Notes: a model not told the origin generated them from the sequence alone. Positions 41,990-51,841 are shown, counted from the stretch's first letter. The stretch is 64,000 bases of DNA from Corynebacterium sp. P3-F1 (GCF_030503635.1 NZ_CP129965.1:1984001-2048000), one strand, 5' to 3'. Numbers and translations are program-made.

Positions 41990-44182
41990 ATGGGGCACCT
42001 GTTGAGCACGAAAATCACTACTGGCAGCTCGCGCACAACCCGCGGAGGAAGGGCGCTGAGGCCGCTGGAACGCCTGCTGATGTGGCGGCCGTTCTCCGCA
42101 GTCGCCCGCACGCTCATCATCTTGGCGCTGGTTTTTCCGCTGCTGTTCGCGGGCCTGTTCATGTGGGCGATGTGGGACCCCTCCGGGTCCGTGCCTGAAA
42201 CCAAGCTCGCTGTGGTCAACAACGACAAGGGAGTCGACCGCGGTGAAGGAGCTGGGCTCGAGGAATTCGGCGCCGACGTCGTCGAAGGCTTGACCAGCAA
42301 AGACTACCTTGACTTCACTGAGGTCAGCGCGGATGAAGCCCGTGATGGCCTGCTCAAGGGGCGCTACCTGTTCACCGTGACCATTCCGGAGGACTTCTCC
42401 GCGAATGTGGTCACCGTGATTGACCCGGAGCCGAAGCAGGCCAACATCCTCGTCGACTTCAACGACTACAACGGCACGAACGGTGCCGTGCTCACTGCGG
42501 GTCTCGTTCCGCAGATTCAGGCCGAGGTCAAGGCCGAAGTGGCCAGAACCTACGCTGAACAGGTCCTGGGCGGCCTCAACCAGCTCGGCGACGGCATCCG
42601 GGCCGCGGCCGACGGTTCACAGCAGCTCGACGACGGTGTCGGTCGGCTCAAGGAAGGCGGCGAGCGCGCGGTCGACGGCATCAACCAGCTCGACGACGGC
42701 GCGCACGAGCTTCACGACGGCACGGGGCAGCTCGTCGACGGAACCACCGAATTGAACTCGGGAGTCGGCGAACTGCGCGACGGCTCCCTGCGCCTGGACG
42801 ACGGCGCAAAGCAGCTCAACGACGGCTTGTACCAGCTTGAGGACGGCACCGACCAGCTCGCTGACGGCGCCCGCCAGATCGACGAGGGCGTGGACAAGCT
42901 GACCGGCATGCTCATTCCACTGTTGGAAAATGTGCAGGGCGGCGTCACCCAGCTCCTCCCCATCGTGGATATCCTGCGCCAGTTCGGTTTGAATGCGGAG
43001 GCGGAAAAGCTCGCGGGCATCGTCGGGCAGCTTGACCCGGGTAACCCGCAGAACGTGGTCAGCGATCTGAACCGTCTGCGCGACGGCACGGGTGAACTGT
43101 ACGCCAACCTGTCCGATCCGAATATGCCGTACCGCAACGGCCTCAACCGCCTGATCGATGGTTCGAACCAGTTGGTCGACGGCACAAACCAGCTGACCGA
43201 CGGTACCGCGCGCCTCCAAGACGGCGCGAACCAGCTGAACGACGGTGCGACCCGCCTGAACGACGGCACCGCGCGCCTGACTGACGGCACCACCCAGCTT
43301 GTCGACGGCGGCGGTCAGCTCGAAGACGGCATCAATCAGTTGAAGGACGGCTCGGAGGAACTGTCCACGAAGCTTGCCGACGGCGCGAAGCAGGCCCCGC
43401 AAGTCAAGAACATGGAGAAGTCTTCCGACCAAATCGCAGTGCCGATCATCTTCGACGAAGCCAACCTGCACCCGACCCAGGTTGTTGTCGACCCGGCGAA
43501 CCCGACGCAGAAGGAACCCTCCAGCGGCTTCTCCATCCTTGGACTGATCGTGATCAACTTCCTGCTGATGGCGGTCGTGTCCATTCTGCTCCCGCACGCC
43601 ATCGGCCGCCGCCACAAGGCATCCGGTGCAGTCGGTCCCGTCTTCAGTGCCTGGGCGACCATGCTGGGAATCAACGTCGCGCTCACTGCGCTGCTCGCCT
43701 TCGTGTCCATCACGCTGGGGTGGCGCCCGGAGAACTGGTTCGTCATCGGCGGGGCCCTCCTGCTGATCGATATCGCCGGCACGTCGATCTTCCAGTTCTT
43801 CCGCATTCTCTTCGGCCGGGCGGTCGGCGCAATGTTCAACATCGGATTCTTCGCCCTGGGCCTGTTTGTCTCCGGTGCGGTGTGGCCGCTGTCGACGCTG
43901 CCTGCCCCGTTGGCATTCATGAACCCGCTGCACCCGATGAGCCACGCCCGCAACCTGTTTGTCCGCTCCGTCGACGGCATCTACGACAGCACGTTCTGGA
44001 CGGGCATCGGTGTCCTGGCGCTGTTCTCCCTTCTCGCCGTCGGCGCATCCATCCTCATTTATGATGCCCGCCGGAACGCCCTGTTCATCGAGGACCCAAA
44101 CGAGAATGCGCTGCAGCGCAAGAAGTTTGAGCGTGAGATGCGGGAAGGTGAAGAGCCGCTGGAATCAGTGTTCTCCCGTTAG
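41990..44182 (+). CDS. YhgE/Pip family membrane protein
   Basis: This 730-residue protein has an N-terminal membrane helix (~40-60), a first extracytoplasmic domain, then a long run of heptad-like repeats (QLxDGxxxLxDG, ~200-310 and 385-475), which forms an extended extracellular coil, and five C-terminal helices (~505-700). YhgE/Pip proteins include a phage receptor and exporters of ABC-2/MmpL-like type. The ATG at 41990 is only one base from the GAGGA site, so the TTG at 42002 (LSTKI) may be the true start. The repeat region resists exact boundary calls. A bidirectional terminator follows. Confidence 0.85.
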   Translation: MGHLLSTKITTGSSRTTRGGRALRPLERLLMWRPFSAVARTLIILALVFPLLFAGLFMWAMWDPSGSVPETKLAVVNNDKGVDRGEGAGLEEFGADVVEGLTSKDYLDFTEVSADEARDGLLKGRYLFTVTIPEDFSANVVTVIDPEPKQANILVDFNDYNGTNGAVLTAGLVPQIQAEVKAEVARTYAEQVLGGLNQLGDGIRAAADGSQQLDDGVGRLKEGGERAVDGINQLDDGAHELHDGTGQLVDGTTELNSGVGELRDGSLRLDDGAKQLNDGLYQLEDGTDQLADGARQIDEGVDKLTGMLIPLLENVQGGVTQLLPIVDILRQFGLNAEAEKLAGIVGQLDPGNPQNVVSDLNRLRDGTGELYANLSDPNMPYRNGLNRLIDGSNQLVDGTNQLTDGTARLQDGANQLNDGATRLNDGTARLTDGTTQLVDGGGQLEDGINQLKDGSEELSTKLADGAKQAPQVKNMEKSSDQIAVPIIFDEANLHPTQVVVDPANPTQKEPSSGFSILGLIVINFLLMAVVSILLPHAIGRRHKASGAVGPVFSAWATMLGINVALTALLAFVSITLGWRPENWFVIGGALLLIDIAGTSIFQFFRILFGRAVGAMFNIGFFALGLFVSGAVWPLSTLPAPLAFMNPLHPMSHARNLFVRSVDGIYDSTFWTGIGVLALFSLLAVGASILIYDARRNALFIEDPNENALQRKKFEREMREGEEPLESVFSR

Positions 44183-44216
44183 TCGCCCGCGGGGTCTCAT
44201 GTCCCGCGGAGACCGA

Positions 44217-44249
44217 AGAACGGCCCGAGGAAGATCCTCGGGCCGTTCT
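44217..44249. terminator. Bidirectional terminator
   Basis: AGAACGGCCCGAGGA (44217-44231) pairs perfectly with 44235-44249 around a 3-nt loop, a 15-bp stem between convergent genes. Confidence 0.85.
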
Positions 44250-44265
44250 ACTGTGTGCCAGCTAG

Positions 44266-45126
44266 CTACCAGGTAGCCACGAAGCGCATGAGCAACTGGG
44301 CGATCGGGTCTGGGAACGGTTTACGCATCCACTTCAGCACGCGGTCGGTGAGGCTGACGGCGTAGTGGGGGACCCACCGGCTCCAGGGCGCCTTGGTAGT
44401 CAGGACACGCACTGCTTCGTCGGCGACATCGCCCGGGGTGAGGTTCACACCCATCGTCTTGACGGACTGGGCCTTCACGTTGGCCACCTGGGTAGCTGCC
44501 CAGAGGGGCATGAGGTCGTGGACGCGGATGTCGTCGTTACGCCATTCGACGCTGAGCGCCTCCGTGATTCCGTTGACGTAGAACTTCGTCGCGGAGTAGG
44601 TGGAAATCTCCGGTTGGCCGAAGATCGCGGACGCGGAGCTCATGTTGATCATGACGGCGTCCTTCGTCGCCTTGAGATAGGGGTGCGCGGCCTGCGCGCC
44701 GAAGGTGACGCCGAGGCAGTTGATGTCCACGAGCGTGCGGATCTTCTCGGGGTCCTGCTCGGTGAGCAGTCCGTCGATGATGATGCCGGCGTTGTTGAAC
44801 AGGAAGTCCAGGCGCCCGCCGGTGTGCGCGGTGAAATCCGCCAGGGCATTGTCCCATTCCTCGCGGTCCGTGACATCGAGGTGCCCGGTGATCAGCTGGC
44901 CGTCCGGGATGTCGGCGGTGCCCCAGGTGACTTCCTGGATATCGTAAGCGCCGACGGTCCAACCGAGGTTGAGCAGGCGTTGCGCGGTAGCTTTGCCGAT
45001 GCCGCTGGCACCGCCGGTGATGAACGCGGCAGGGCGAGCAGCGGGGTTGGTGGTGAAGTCGTCTGGCTTCACATAAGGGGTCTCGTTGGTGTCTTCATGA
45101 AATGGTTTGGCGAATGGATTCCACAT
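44266..45126 (-). CDS. SDR family oxidoreductase
   Basis: This short-chain dehydrogenase of 286 residues has the cofactor motif TGGASGIGKATAQRL (~38-52), NNAGIIIDG (~115) and catalytic Ser...YSATKFYV (Tyr-xxx-Lys, ~177). A C-terminal extension with a basic helix follows. The start is uncertain: ATGs at 45126, 45138 and 45153 are all in frame; 45126 is chosen because MWNPFAKPF opens the conserved part. The substrate cannot be inferred. Confidence 0.85.
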   Translation of the reverse strand: MWNPFAKPFHEDTNETPYVKPDDFTTNPAARPAAFITGGASGIGKATAQRLLNLGWTVGAYDIQEVTWGTADIPDGQLITGHLDVTDREEWDNALADFTAHTGGRLDFLFNNAGIIIDGLLTEQDPEKIRTLVDINCLGVTFGAQAAHPYLKATKDAVMINMSSASAIFGQPEISTYSATKFYVNGITEALSVEWRNDDIRVHDLMPLWAATQVANVKAQSVKTMGVNLTPGDVADEAVRVLTTKAPWSRWVPHYAVSLTDRVLKWMRKPFPDPIAQLLMRFVATW

Positions 45127-45218
45127 AGAAACAACCATAGGCCCCGCGTTCATGTTGCGTGGCTCAAAAAACCAATAAAATGAGGGCTAAGACGTAAAAG
45201 AACTCGATTTCCACGGCT

Positions 45219-46688
45219 CTACCCGTCGCTCCACGTGCGGGTGCGCGCGAACATTGTGGCCATAATGACCCCGAGTACCAGAACGCCAGCGGGCAGCAGC
45301 AGCGCATGGCTCATCGCCGCTGCGAACGGCTCATGGAGGAAATCAGGAAGCGGACCCGTCTCGGACCGGCTTGCCTCGCCGCCGCCGAGACGTGAATTCA
45401 ACTGGGCAGACATCGCAGCCGCCACCGTCGCGGAGCCGATCACAGCGCCGACCTGGCGCACGGTGTTGTACACGCTTGACCCCGCACCAGCGAGCGCAGG
45501 GTCGAGGTTGCGCGTGGCAATCATGGATAGCGGACCCCAGATCAGCGAGTTGCCCACACCGTAGAAGATGCTGATGAGCAGCATCCAGTACGGACTGTGC
45601 TGCGGGTTGGTGATAAACGCCGACGCGAAAATGCTTATCGACGTCACCGCCAACCCCGCGATCGCGTACGGCTTCGGATCATGCGTGTTGGTCCTCCTGC
45701 CCACGAATCCAGAGAGCGCCCCGGACACAAGCCCCGACGGAAGAATGAGCAGAGCAGCGCGCGTTGGGCTGAATTCCTGGACGCGCTGGACGTAGATCAT
45801 CCACGGTATTGCGAACGTGGACACCGCGAATCCGACGGTGGTGATGGCCGCAGAGGCGAGCGCGAAATTCCGGTCCGCGAACAGGGACAACGGCACGAGG
45901 GCGTCCCGTGTGGTGCGGGACTGCCACACGATGAAAATGGCGATGAAAAACACACCCACGGCGATGAGCCCGATGGCGCGGCCGTCCCAGTTGAAATTCG
46001 AGCCCTCTTGGATACCGAAGATGAGGCAGAACATGCCCAGCGCGGACAGCGCTACTCCGAGCCAATCGAAGTGGCGGGCGTTGAGCTCCAATCTGGGCAC
46101 GTACTTCCACGCCAGGATGAGGCCGATGATGCCGAAGGGGACGTTGACGATGAAGATCCATTCCCAGCCGCCGAGGTCCACGAACACCCCGCCGAGCAGT
46201 GGGCCGACAATCGTGGCCACGCCGGCTACGGCGCCCCACACACCCATGGCACTGCCGCGTTGGGTGGGGGAGAACGTGCGGATCATCAGCGACATCGTCT
46301 GCGGGGTAAGCATCGCACCGCCCAGTCCCTGAAAAGCGCGCGCCGCGATGAGCACTCCGACAGAACCGGCCAGGCCGCACGCCAACGACGAGGCGGTGAA
46401 GACGACCAAGCCGAGCAGGTACATCCGGCGCGGCCCGAACCGGTCGCCCAATCGGCCCGTGATGAGCAATGGCACCGCGTACGCGAGAAGGTACGCGCTG
46501 TTCACCCAGATCACGTCGTTGTAGGTGGCGTGCAGGCTTTCCGCGATGGCCGGGATGGCCACCGCCACGATCGTGGAATCCACCAGGATCATGAAGAAGC
46601 CGATCATCATCGACCAGAGCGCCGGCCACGGAGAACCCTGTGCAGACTGGACAGTCTTATCCGCACCGTCGACTTGTTCCTGTGTCAT
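45219..46688 (-). CDS. MFS transporter, DHA2 (EmrB/QacA) family
   Basis: This 489-residue proton-driven multidrug exporter has about 14 helices. Motif A appears as GRLGDRFGPRRMYLLGLV (~70-87), motif C-like GPLLGGVFVDLGGWEWIF near 155-172, and the usual MMIGFFMILVDSTIVAVAIP first helix. The start at 46688 is preceded by a GAAAGG site. Similar proteins confer resistance to dyes and biocides; the actual substrate is unknown. Confidence 0.88.
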   Translation of the reverse strand: MTQEQVDGADKTVQSAQGSPWPALWSMMIGFFMILVDSTIVAVAIPAIAESLHATYNDVIWVNSAYLLAYAVPLLITGRLGDRFGPRRMYLLGLVVFTASSLACGLAGSVGVLIAARAFQGLGGAMLTPQTMSLMIRTFSPTQRGSAMGVWGAVAGVATIVGPLLGGVFVDLGGWEWIFIVNVPFGIIGLILAWKYVPRLELNARHFDWLGVALSALGMFCLIFGIQEGSNFNWDGRAIGLIAVGVFFIAIFIVWQSRTTRDALVPLSLFADRNFALASAAITTVGFAVSTFAIPWMIYVQRVQEFSPTRAALLILPSGLVSGALSGFVGRRTNTHDPKPYAIAGLAVTSISIFASAFITNPQHSPYWMLLISIFYGVGNSLIWGPLSMIATRNLDPALAGAGSSVYNTVRQVGAVIGSATVAAAMSAQLNSRLGGGEASRSETGPLPDFLHEPFAAAMSHALLLPAGVLVLGVIMATMFARTRTWSDG

Positions 46689-46823
46689 AGTGCGCCTTTC
46701 GGAGGGGACGTGGGCCAACGCCGGAAATCTACCCGCTGGCTACGGTTTCGTCCATCTTTCTCATTCAGTTTGCTTCAGTTCTCTCTTGGCGTGGGTTGTC
46801 AGCTTGGTGTGTTGTCAATGAAA

Positions 46824-46858
46824 ACCGGCCCTCCCCGTATGAAACGGGAAGGGCCGGT
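46824..46858 (-). terminator. Terminator of the cupin gene
   Basis: On the minus strand a 14-pair stem (ACCGGCCCT and CCCGT arms, one mismatch) with a 5-nt loop is followed by TTTTC. It lies 57 bp after the cupin stop. Confidence 0.8.
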
Positions 46859-46914
46859 GGTCACTCGGTCCAGCGAGACAAAAAACTCGTTAAGCCAGGT
46901 TCATAGAGTGCGGT

Positions 46915-47349
46915 TTAAACGCCGTCCGTTTCTTGCGGGTCCTTGTCCGCGTCCGCCTTGGTTTCGTGGCGGGTGCCTGGCTTGTGCTCCGGCGGAGCGT
47001 AGATGGAGTAGAGCTTCGCGGGTGCGTCGGACTCGTTGACGAAGTTGTGCCACTTGCCGGCAGGTACGAAGGCTGCCCAGTCGGCGCCAATGACTTCGTC
47101 GACCTCGAGGTCATCCTCGCTCGGCCCGATCTGGGCGCGCAGCTCGCCAGCCTCAAGGCGCAGGAACTGGTCGTGATCGTCGTGGATCTCAGCGCCGATC
47201 TCGCCGCCGGCCGGAATAGTCATGACGGTCAGCTGCAGGTTAGGTCCGGTCCACAGCGTGTCGCGGAATGCCTCGTTGTCGAGCGTGGCCTTCTCAATAT
47301 CGACGACGTACGGGTTCGGTCCGTGGTCGTTACCGATTTGTGCTGCCAT
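46915..47349 (-). CDS. Cupin domain protein
   Basis: This 144-residue small beta-barrel has the two cupin motifs: GGEIGAEIHDDHDQFLRLEAG (G(X)5HXH-like, ~47-67) and VPAGKWHNFVNES (~95-107). The metal ligands His57, His60 and Glu66 are plausible. Typical substrates are sugars or small acids; none can be assigned. The C-terminal 25 residues are an acidic tail. It is divergent from the DUF4298 gene. Confidence 0.85.
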   Translation of the reverse strand: MAAQIGNDHGPNPYVVDIEKATLDNEAFRDTLWTGPNLQLTVMTIPAGGEIGAEIHDDHDQFLRLEAGELRAQIGPSEDDLEVDEVIGADWAAFVPAGKWHNFVNESDAPAKLYSIYAPPEHKPGTRHETKADADKDPQETDGV

Positions 47350-47458
47350 GTCTCCTCCTCAAACTCGGGATTAGATACCCCCAATATACCGAGATTTCCG
47401 CTGGCAAGTTGTCGGTTCATAACCCCACATAGGGGCTGAGCCGGAGTAGAGTGACGGC

Positions 47459-47881
47459 ATGAGCACAGGCGAGCCAGATTTCCCCGGAGCTGACGATATT
47501 CCGGAGCGGATAGTCGACAACGACGCACGCCTCGAGCATTTCGCCGAGGCCAACGACCGCTGGGAGGAAATCCCCGAGCGTCTCGCGGACGATTGGGACG
47601 CGATGGCGAAACTCATCGCCTATTACGAAAGCATGTGGCGTGACGATGTCAGGGACTTCCCTGAGGCACAGTTCGGCGTACTGTCGGAGGACGGTGTGTG
47701 GAACGAGATGGGCCGTTTCTACGAGTCCATGAAGGAAATCGCGGCGACCGCCAACCGTATCGTGTGCGAATATGAGGCGGACAACGACCCGAAGGTCGAT
47801 CCCGGCACCACTCCCACCGACGAAGAGCTCGTGGATGGTCTGGATCCCGGTGCCGACGTGGCGATCATCGACGAGCCCTAA
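47459..47881 (+). CDS. DUF4298-like protein
   Basis: This 140-residue protein contains RLADDWDAMAKLIAYYES, MWRDDVRDFPEAQFGVLSED and GVWNEMGRFYESMKEIA, resembling DUF4298, a family of unknown function. The rest is acidic and likely unstructured at the C-terminus. The ATG is at 47459. Confidence 0.6.
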   Translation: MSTGEPDFPGADDIPERIVDNDARLEHFAEANDRWEEIPERLADDWDAMAKLIAYYESMWRDDVRDFPEAQFGVLSEDGVWNEMGRFYESMKEIAATANRIVCEYEADNDPKVDPGTTPTDEELVDGLDPGADVAIIDEP

Positions 47882-47911
47882 CTAGAGCTACCGAGTTTCA
47901 CCAGGCCCTCG

Positions 47912-49030
47912 CTAATTATCCCGGCGGTGACGGCCGGTGTACTCCTGCTCGGCGATGTCGTCTTTGCTGTGCTTGGGGGCGTGTTTGGGGGCCTGGGCAT
48001 CCCGGCGGGCTCGGCGGAGCTGGACCTTTTCCACCTCGGTGAGGTAGGTCTCGCTGGCGGCGGTGTCGCCGTCGTCGGTGCGGGACGGGTTGAAGTCCAA
48101 GAACGCGGGGAAGTATTGCGTCGGGGAGTCCTCGGCGGGCTCCGGTTCGGCGGTGACCGGCGCGATGGTTCGTCCGCCGGGGAGCGGCTGAACCCAGTCC
48201 TTGGGGTCGATAGCGTGAGCGAGGTCCACGGTGACAGCGATGGAACCGTCAGAGAATTGGAAGATTTCTGCCGTGGGAAGCTCAATCTCGGGGCCTTCCG
48301 GCAGCGGCAACTGCGGCAGAGTGCGCACCGGGAACGTGCCGGGGGCGCGGGTGACGTCGACGCTGATCGATCCGTCGACAGCCCATGCGCGCGCTTTCAC
48401 GTCGGACCCCTGTGCAAACAGTGCAGCGATTTTCGCCCGCACAGGGCCAGCCTGGTGTTCGTCGAGGGTGCCCAGAACGCGGCCGCCGCATGTAACCACG
48501 ACAGTGTGTCCGTGCAGGTACAGCCCCACGAGCCACTGGCCCGGTGACATGAGCATGGTCTCCGCGGCGGTGAACTCGCCGTCGGCGACGTGGACGTAAA
48601 CAGGGGCTTCTCCCGGCGCAGTTCCGGGGAGTAGCAGTGCGCCGGGCAGGAGATTGTTCCGTGGGACGCACATCGTTGAGGGGGCCAGTTGGACGGCGAC
48701 GTGGTGTGTGGCGGTGAGCGGGTCGAACGATATCACCGCGTGCGCGGTGGGCACGAGACCGGCGCCGTGGAGGGTATCGACGCAGCGGTAGTGTGCTCGA
48801 TCATCGGCGCTGATGGAGCCGATGATCCCGCCGTGAGCTGCGGGCCACCGCACCTTCCATTGTCCGGAAAGTGGGTCAGGCTCAAGCTCCACGCTCGTCT
48901 GCAATGGATCGTCGGGGGTCGGTGCCCCGGCGTGCTCGAACAAAGTTGCCGCCACAAGGTCGCCCACGCTGAGCTCGGTTCCGCCGCCGGGGGCGGTCGG
49001 GGCGAGAGGGTAGCGGGGCAGTGGTTCCAT
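47912..49030 (-). CDS. Hypothetical protein, 372 aa
   Basis: This soluble protein is beta-rich through about residue 280 (AVISFDPLTATHHVAVQLAP, YVHVADGEFTAAETMLMSP), then Pro/Glu-rich, ending in a basic stretch (EVEKVQLRRARRDAQAPKHA). No signal peptide or membrane helix is seen. Its region converges with the preceding gene, and a DUF808 gene lies upstream. It looks like a conserved corynebacterial protein without a known family; I do not recognise a function. Confidence 0.6.
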   Translation of the reverse strand: MEPLPRYPLAPTAPGGGTELSVGDLVAATLFEHAGAPTPDDPLQTSVELEPDPLSGQWKVRWPAAHGGIIGSISADDRAHYRCVDTLHGAGLVPTAHAVISFDPLTATHHVAVQLAPSTMCVPRNNLLPGALLLPGTAPGEAPVYVHVADGEFTAAETMLMSPGQWLVGLYLHGHTVVVTCGGRVLGTLDEHQAGPVRAKIAALFAQGSDVKARAWAVDGSISVDVTRAPGTFPVRTLPQLPLPEGPEIELPTAEIFQFSDGSIAVTVDLAHAIDPKDWVQPLPGGRTIAPVTAEPEPAEDSPTQYFPAFLDFNPSRTDDGDTAASETYLTEVEKVQLRRARRDAQAPKHAPKHSKDDIAEQEYTGRHRRDN

Positions 49031-49041
49031 GGCCCTCGACT

Positions 49042-49953
49042 CTAGCGCGCGAATTTACGGATCCCGGAGACGACACCGAGGACGGCGAAGCCCACGATAA
49101 GTCCCATTACGGTCGATCCGGCGGTGTCGACGAGCCAGCCCAGGGCGCCACCGCCGACAGCGTCGGAGGCCTCTGCCAGAACATCATGGGGCCAATGCCA
49201 ACCGAAGACCTCGGCGAGGCCGCGGATGATCAAGTGTCCACCGACCCACAGCATGGCCACGGTGCCCACGATGCCGATGATCTTCAGCACTACTGGCATC
49301 CCCTTCACCAGGGCTTTGCCTAGCCCAGGGGTGTTGCCTCGCTCGATCATCCGGAGGCCGATGTCGTCGACCTTGACCAGCAGAGCGACAGCTCCGTAGA
49401 CGGCCGCGGTGATGAAGAGGGCCACGGCAACGAGTACCAAGAACTCCGTCGTGAACGGCTGGTCCGCGACCTCATCGAGAGAGATGATCATGATCTCCGC
49501 CGACAAAATGAGATCTGTCGTGACAGCGCGCTTGACTAGCGAATCTTCGCTTTCTTGGTCGCGGTTGACGGCGCGGTCCTGCTGCTCGCTTTCGTCATGG
49601 AGGAGCTTCTCAGCGATCTTCTCCGCGCCTTCGAAGCAGAGGTATGTGCCGCCGATCATGAGGATCGGGACCAACGCCCAGGGTGCAACCGCGTTGAGCA
49701 GCAGCGCGATCGGCAGGATGATCAGCAGCTTATTGCGCAGCGAGCCCTTCGTGATTTTCCAAATGATCGGCAGTTCGCGCGCGGGAGAGACGCCGGTGAC
49801 ATACTGCGGAGTCACTGCCGCATCATCAATCACGACACCGGCAGCTTTGGCCGAAGTTTTGGCAGTCATCGCCGCAACATCGTCCATGCTGGAGGCGGCG
49901 GATTTGGCGATGAGGGCGACATCGTCAAGCAGTGCGAGGAGACCTCCGGCCAT
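49042..49953 (-). CDS. DUF808 family membrane protein (YedI-like)
   Basis: This 303-residue protein begins MAGGLLALLDDVALIAKSAA, the invariant start of the DUF808 family, which fixes the ATG at 49953. Hydrophobic segments lie near 70-90, 95-115, 160-185, 195-225, 235-255 and 270-295. Function is unknown. The motif DDAAVTPQYVTGVSPARELP (residues 43-62) is conserved in the family. Confidence 0.85.
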   Translation of the reverse strand: MAGGLLALLDDVALIAKSAASSMDDVAAMTAKTSAKAAGVVIDDAAVTPQYVTGVSPARELPIIWKITKGSLRNKLLIILPIALLLNAVAPWALVPILMIGGTYLCFEGAEKIAEKLLHDESEQQDRAVNRDQESEDSLVKRAVTTDLILSAEIMIISLDEVADQPFTTEFLVLVAVALFITAAVYGAVALLVKVDDIGLRMIERGNTPGLGKALVKGMPVVLKIIGIVGTVAMLWVGGHLIIRGLAEVFGWHWPHDVLAEASDAVGGGALGWLVDTAGSTVMGLIVGFAVLGVVSGIRKFAR

Positions 49954-50029
49954 GTGCGGACCTTTCTGTCGGGGGTGTTTCGAACAACAAATACTAATGC
50001 GAACGCAGCGCTTGGGTAGGGTGTGGGCC

Positions 50030-50407
50030 ATGCCAGAAACCGTGACCTCGACTGCGCGTGTGCGCATCGACCGTCCCGCACGTTACGGGAAGTTGTTGGC
50101 CAGCCATTACGGGCGGCTTATCGACGCTGCGTGGGACCCCGAAACCTCCAAAGGCACCTTCACATTTCCTGCGGATGGCACTGTGGGCACCCCAGGTTGC
50201 GGCGCCGCGACATGCGATGTCATCGGCACCGAGGGGGTACTCATGCTCAGCGTTGAGGGACCGGAGACTGCCGTGGAGAATGTCGAACGCGAGCTGGCGA
50301 CGCGCCTGATTTACCTTGCTGCCGACCAAGATGTGGTGGTGGAGTTTACCCGGGGCAATCGCGACCGCGCGAGGTTCACGCGCAAAGAGCTACGACGGCT
50401 TGACTGA
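50030..50407 (+). CDS. DUF2218 domain protein
   Basis: This 125-residue protein consists of a DUF2218 domain: RIDRPARYGKLLASHYGRLI, GTPGCGAATCDVIGTEGVLM, then a paired helix/strand. Members are often encoded near iron-uptake genes in other bacteria, but none is nearby. It is divergent from the DUF808 gene. Confidence 0.78.
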   Translation: MPETVTSTARVRIDRPARYGKLLASHYGRLIDAAWDPETSKGTFTFPADGTVGTPGCGAATCDVIGTEGVLMLSVEGPETAVENVERELATRLIYLAADQDVVVEFTRGNRDRARFTRKELRRLD

Positions 50408-50433
50408 AAGCGCTGTCTAGCTGCTTCGTGGCT

Positions 50434-51036
50434 TTAGGAGGCTGCCGGGGTGAGTTCGACTTCCTCGGCCCAGGTCAATTCGATGTCCTGAGCACGGAGC
50501 CATTCCATCGCGTCATCGTCGTGGCGCGTAATGCCTTCGACGGCGTTGAGCGTTGCGTCGATCGCCTTTTCCGCCTCTTCGGCGGAGATGAGTCCAGCGG
50601 AGGTCGCTGCGGCGAGTTCATCGATGTCGAGCACGTCGACCGCCTCACCCTGGACTGCGACGAGGTCCACGTACAGGTCGCGCGTGCGCCAGACTTCGCC
50701 CTCGACTTCGATCTCCGCGATGTCGAAGTAGTAGTCCTGCTCCACATCCACACCCTCGCGGAAATGGAAGATGTTGGCGCGAAGATTCAGCTTTGGCAGC
50801 AGCCAGCTTTCCAAATATCCGAATTTCGGGTGGTTCGCGCCACGCGCCATGTAGAGGCCGAAGTCGGTGACCCGGAATGTGTCGACGTCCCGGAGGAATC
50901 CCTTTGGGTCTGTGTTGGTGTTCGACGTGGTGTCGAACGTCTCTTGCTTCACCGGGTGGAGATCGGGAAGATCTGTGCGCCCCGCCTGGTTCGCGGTCAT
51001 GTCGTTCACCTGCCGTTCGTCGAACTGCTTGTTCAT
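50434..51036 (-). CDS. DUF402 domain protein
   Basis: This 200-residue DUF402 (FomD-like) protein includes YMARGANHPKFGYLESWLLP, YFDIAEIEVEGEVWRTRDLY and DVLDIDELAAATSAGLIS. FomD-like hydrolases act on nucleotide-linked phosphonates or thermostabilise RNA-related enzymes; the specific role is unknown. The ATG at 51036 has an AGGA site; an internal ATG at 51000 is also possible. Confidence 0.75.
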   Translation of the reverse strand: MNKQFDERQVNDMTANQAGRTDLPDLHPVKQETFDTTSNTNTDPKGFLRDVDTFRVTDFGLYMARGANHPKFGYLESWLLPKLNLRANIFHFREGVDVEQDYYFDIAEIEVEGEVWRTRDLYVDLVAVQGEAVDVLDIDELAAATSAGLISAEEAEKAIDATLNAVEGITRHDDDAMEWLRAQDIELTWAEEVELTPAAS

Positions 51037-51061
51037 GGGATTCCTGCCAACCTTTCGCCGG

Positions 51062-51766
51062 TTATTTGACCGTCACGCTCAGCGCCGTCGGTGCGAATCC
51101 GCAGCTGCGGCCTCCGGTGTTGACGGCGCCCTCCACTACCGCCAGCACGAGTCCGGAACCCGTGGAGGCGACGTTGGAGAGCGTTGCCGGTCCTGTTGGG
51201 TTTATCCCGTTGTTATAGAGCGGTGTTACGCCCGTGCGGAATGTGGCGAGGTTGATCCAGTGGACACGCATTGCTCCTTGGTTGCGTGCCGCTGCTTGCG
51301 TGCCCAACGCGGTGAAAACGAACGTGGTCTGGCCGGACTTCGGGGCGGGAACCGGGACGCGTGCGGGGCCGGGCACGGCGATGACCGAGCCAGTCGAGTT
51401 CATGCCCGGGCCCATGCAGTTGGGGGAGATAGTGGGCCAGAATCCCTGGCGGAAACCGGGGGCATTAGCAGGCAATGCCGGGCCGCCGGACTGCCCGCCT
51501 GAGCCGGTGAGGAATGCCAGGCCGCCAAGGAGGGCGTCCCGGGCCTGCGCGGGCATGCCGGGGCGGTTGGCAAAATCCGTGACTGCTCTCTGCACCTGTG
51601 GTGTAGGACGGCCGAGCGGGTCGATGAGCGCTGAGGATGCAGCAGACAGCGGTGCGGGGGCAGGTGCGGCCTGGGCGGGAGTGGGGGTGGCGAGAGCGCC
51701 GGCGGCGAGCGCTGCCGACAGGGCTGCGGGCATGACTGCAGTGCGGTTGAGTGGTGCTATCTTCAA
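51062..51766 (-). CDS. Secreted hypothetical protein
   Basis: This 234-residue exported protein has a Sec signal (hydrophobic AALSAALAAGALA, cleavage near AQA at 33), an Ala/Pro-rich linker and a folded C-terminal part (~110-234: GFWPTISPNCMGPGMNSTGS, then MRVHWINLATFRTGVTPLYN). The two cysteines near 117 and 222 may be paired. Similar proteins occur in corynebacteria and mycobacteria without known function. Confidence 0.7.
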   Translation of the reverse strand: MKIAPLNRTAVMPAALSAALAAGALATPTPAQAAPAPAPLSAASSALIDPLGRPTPQVQRAVTDFANRPGMPAQARDALLGGLAFLTGSGGQSGGPALPANAPGFRQGFWPTISPNCMGPGMNSTGSVIAVPGPARVPVPAPKSGQTTFVFTALGTQAAARNQGAMRVHWINLATFRTGVTPLYNNGINPTGPATLSNVASTGSGLVLAVVEGAVNTGGRSCGFAPTALSVTVK

Positions 51767-51802
51767 GGAAAGTATCCTTTGTTGCGGGAAAATAACATTA
51801 CA

Positions 51803-51841
51803 ACATCTGCAACATATGCGACTTTGGGCCCATCTGCAACA
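51803..51841. promoter_or_regulatory. Two direct CATCTGCAACAT boxes upstream of typA
   Basis: The identical 12-mers at 51803 and 51830 are 27 bp apart in the 294-bp divergent region between the secreted protein and typA. A repressor site is possible. The rest of the region shows nothing else clear. Confidence 0.4.
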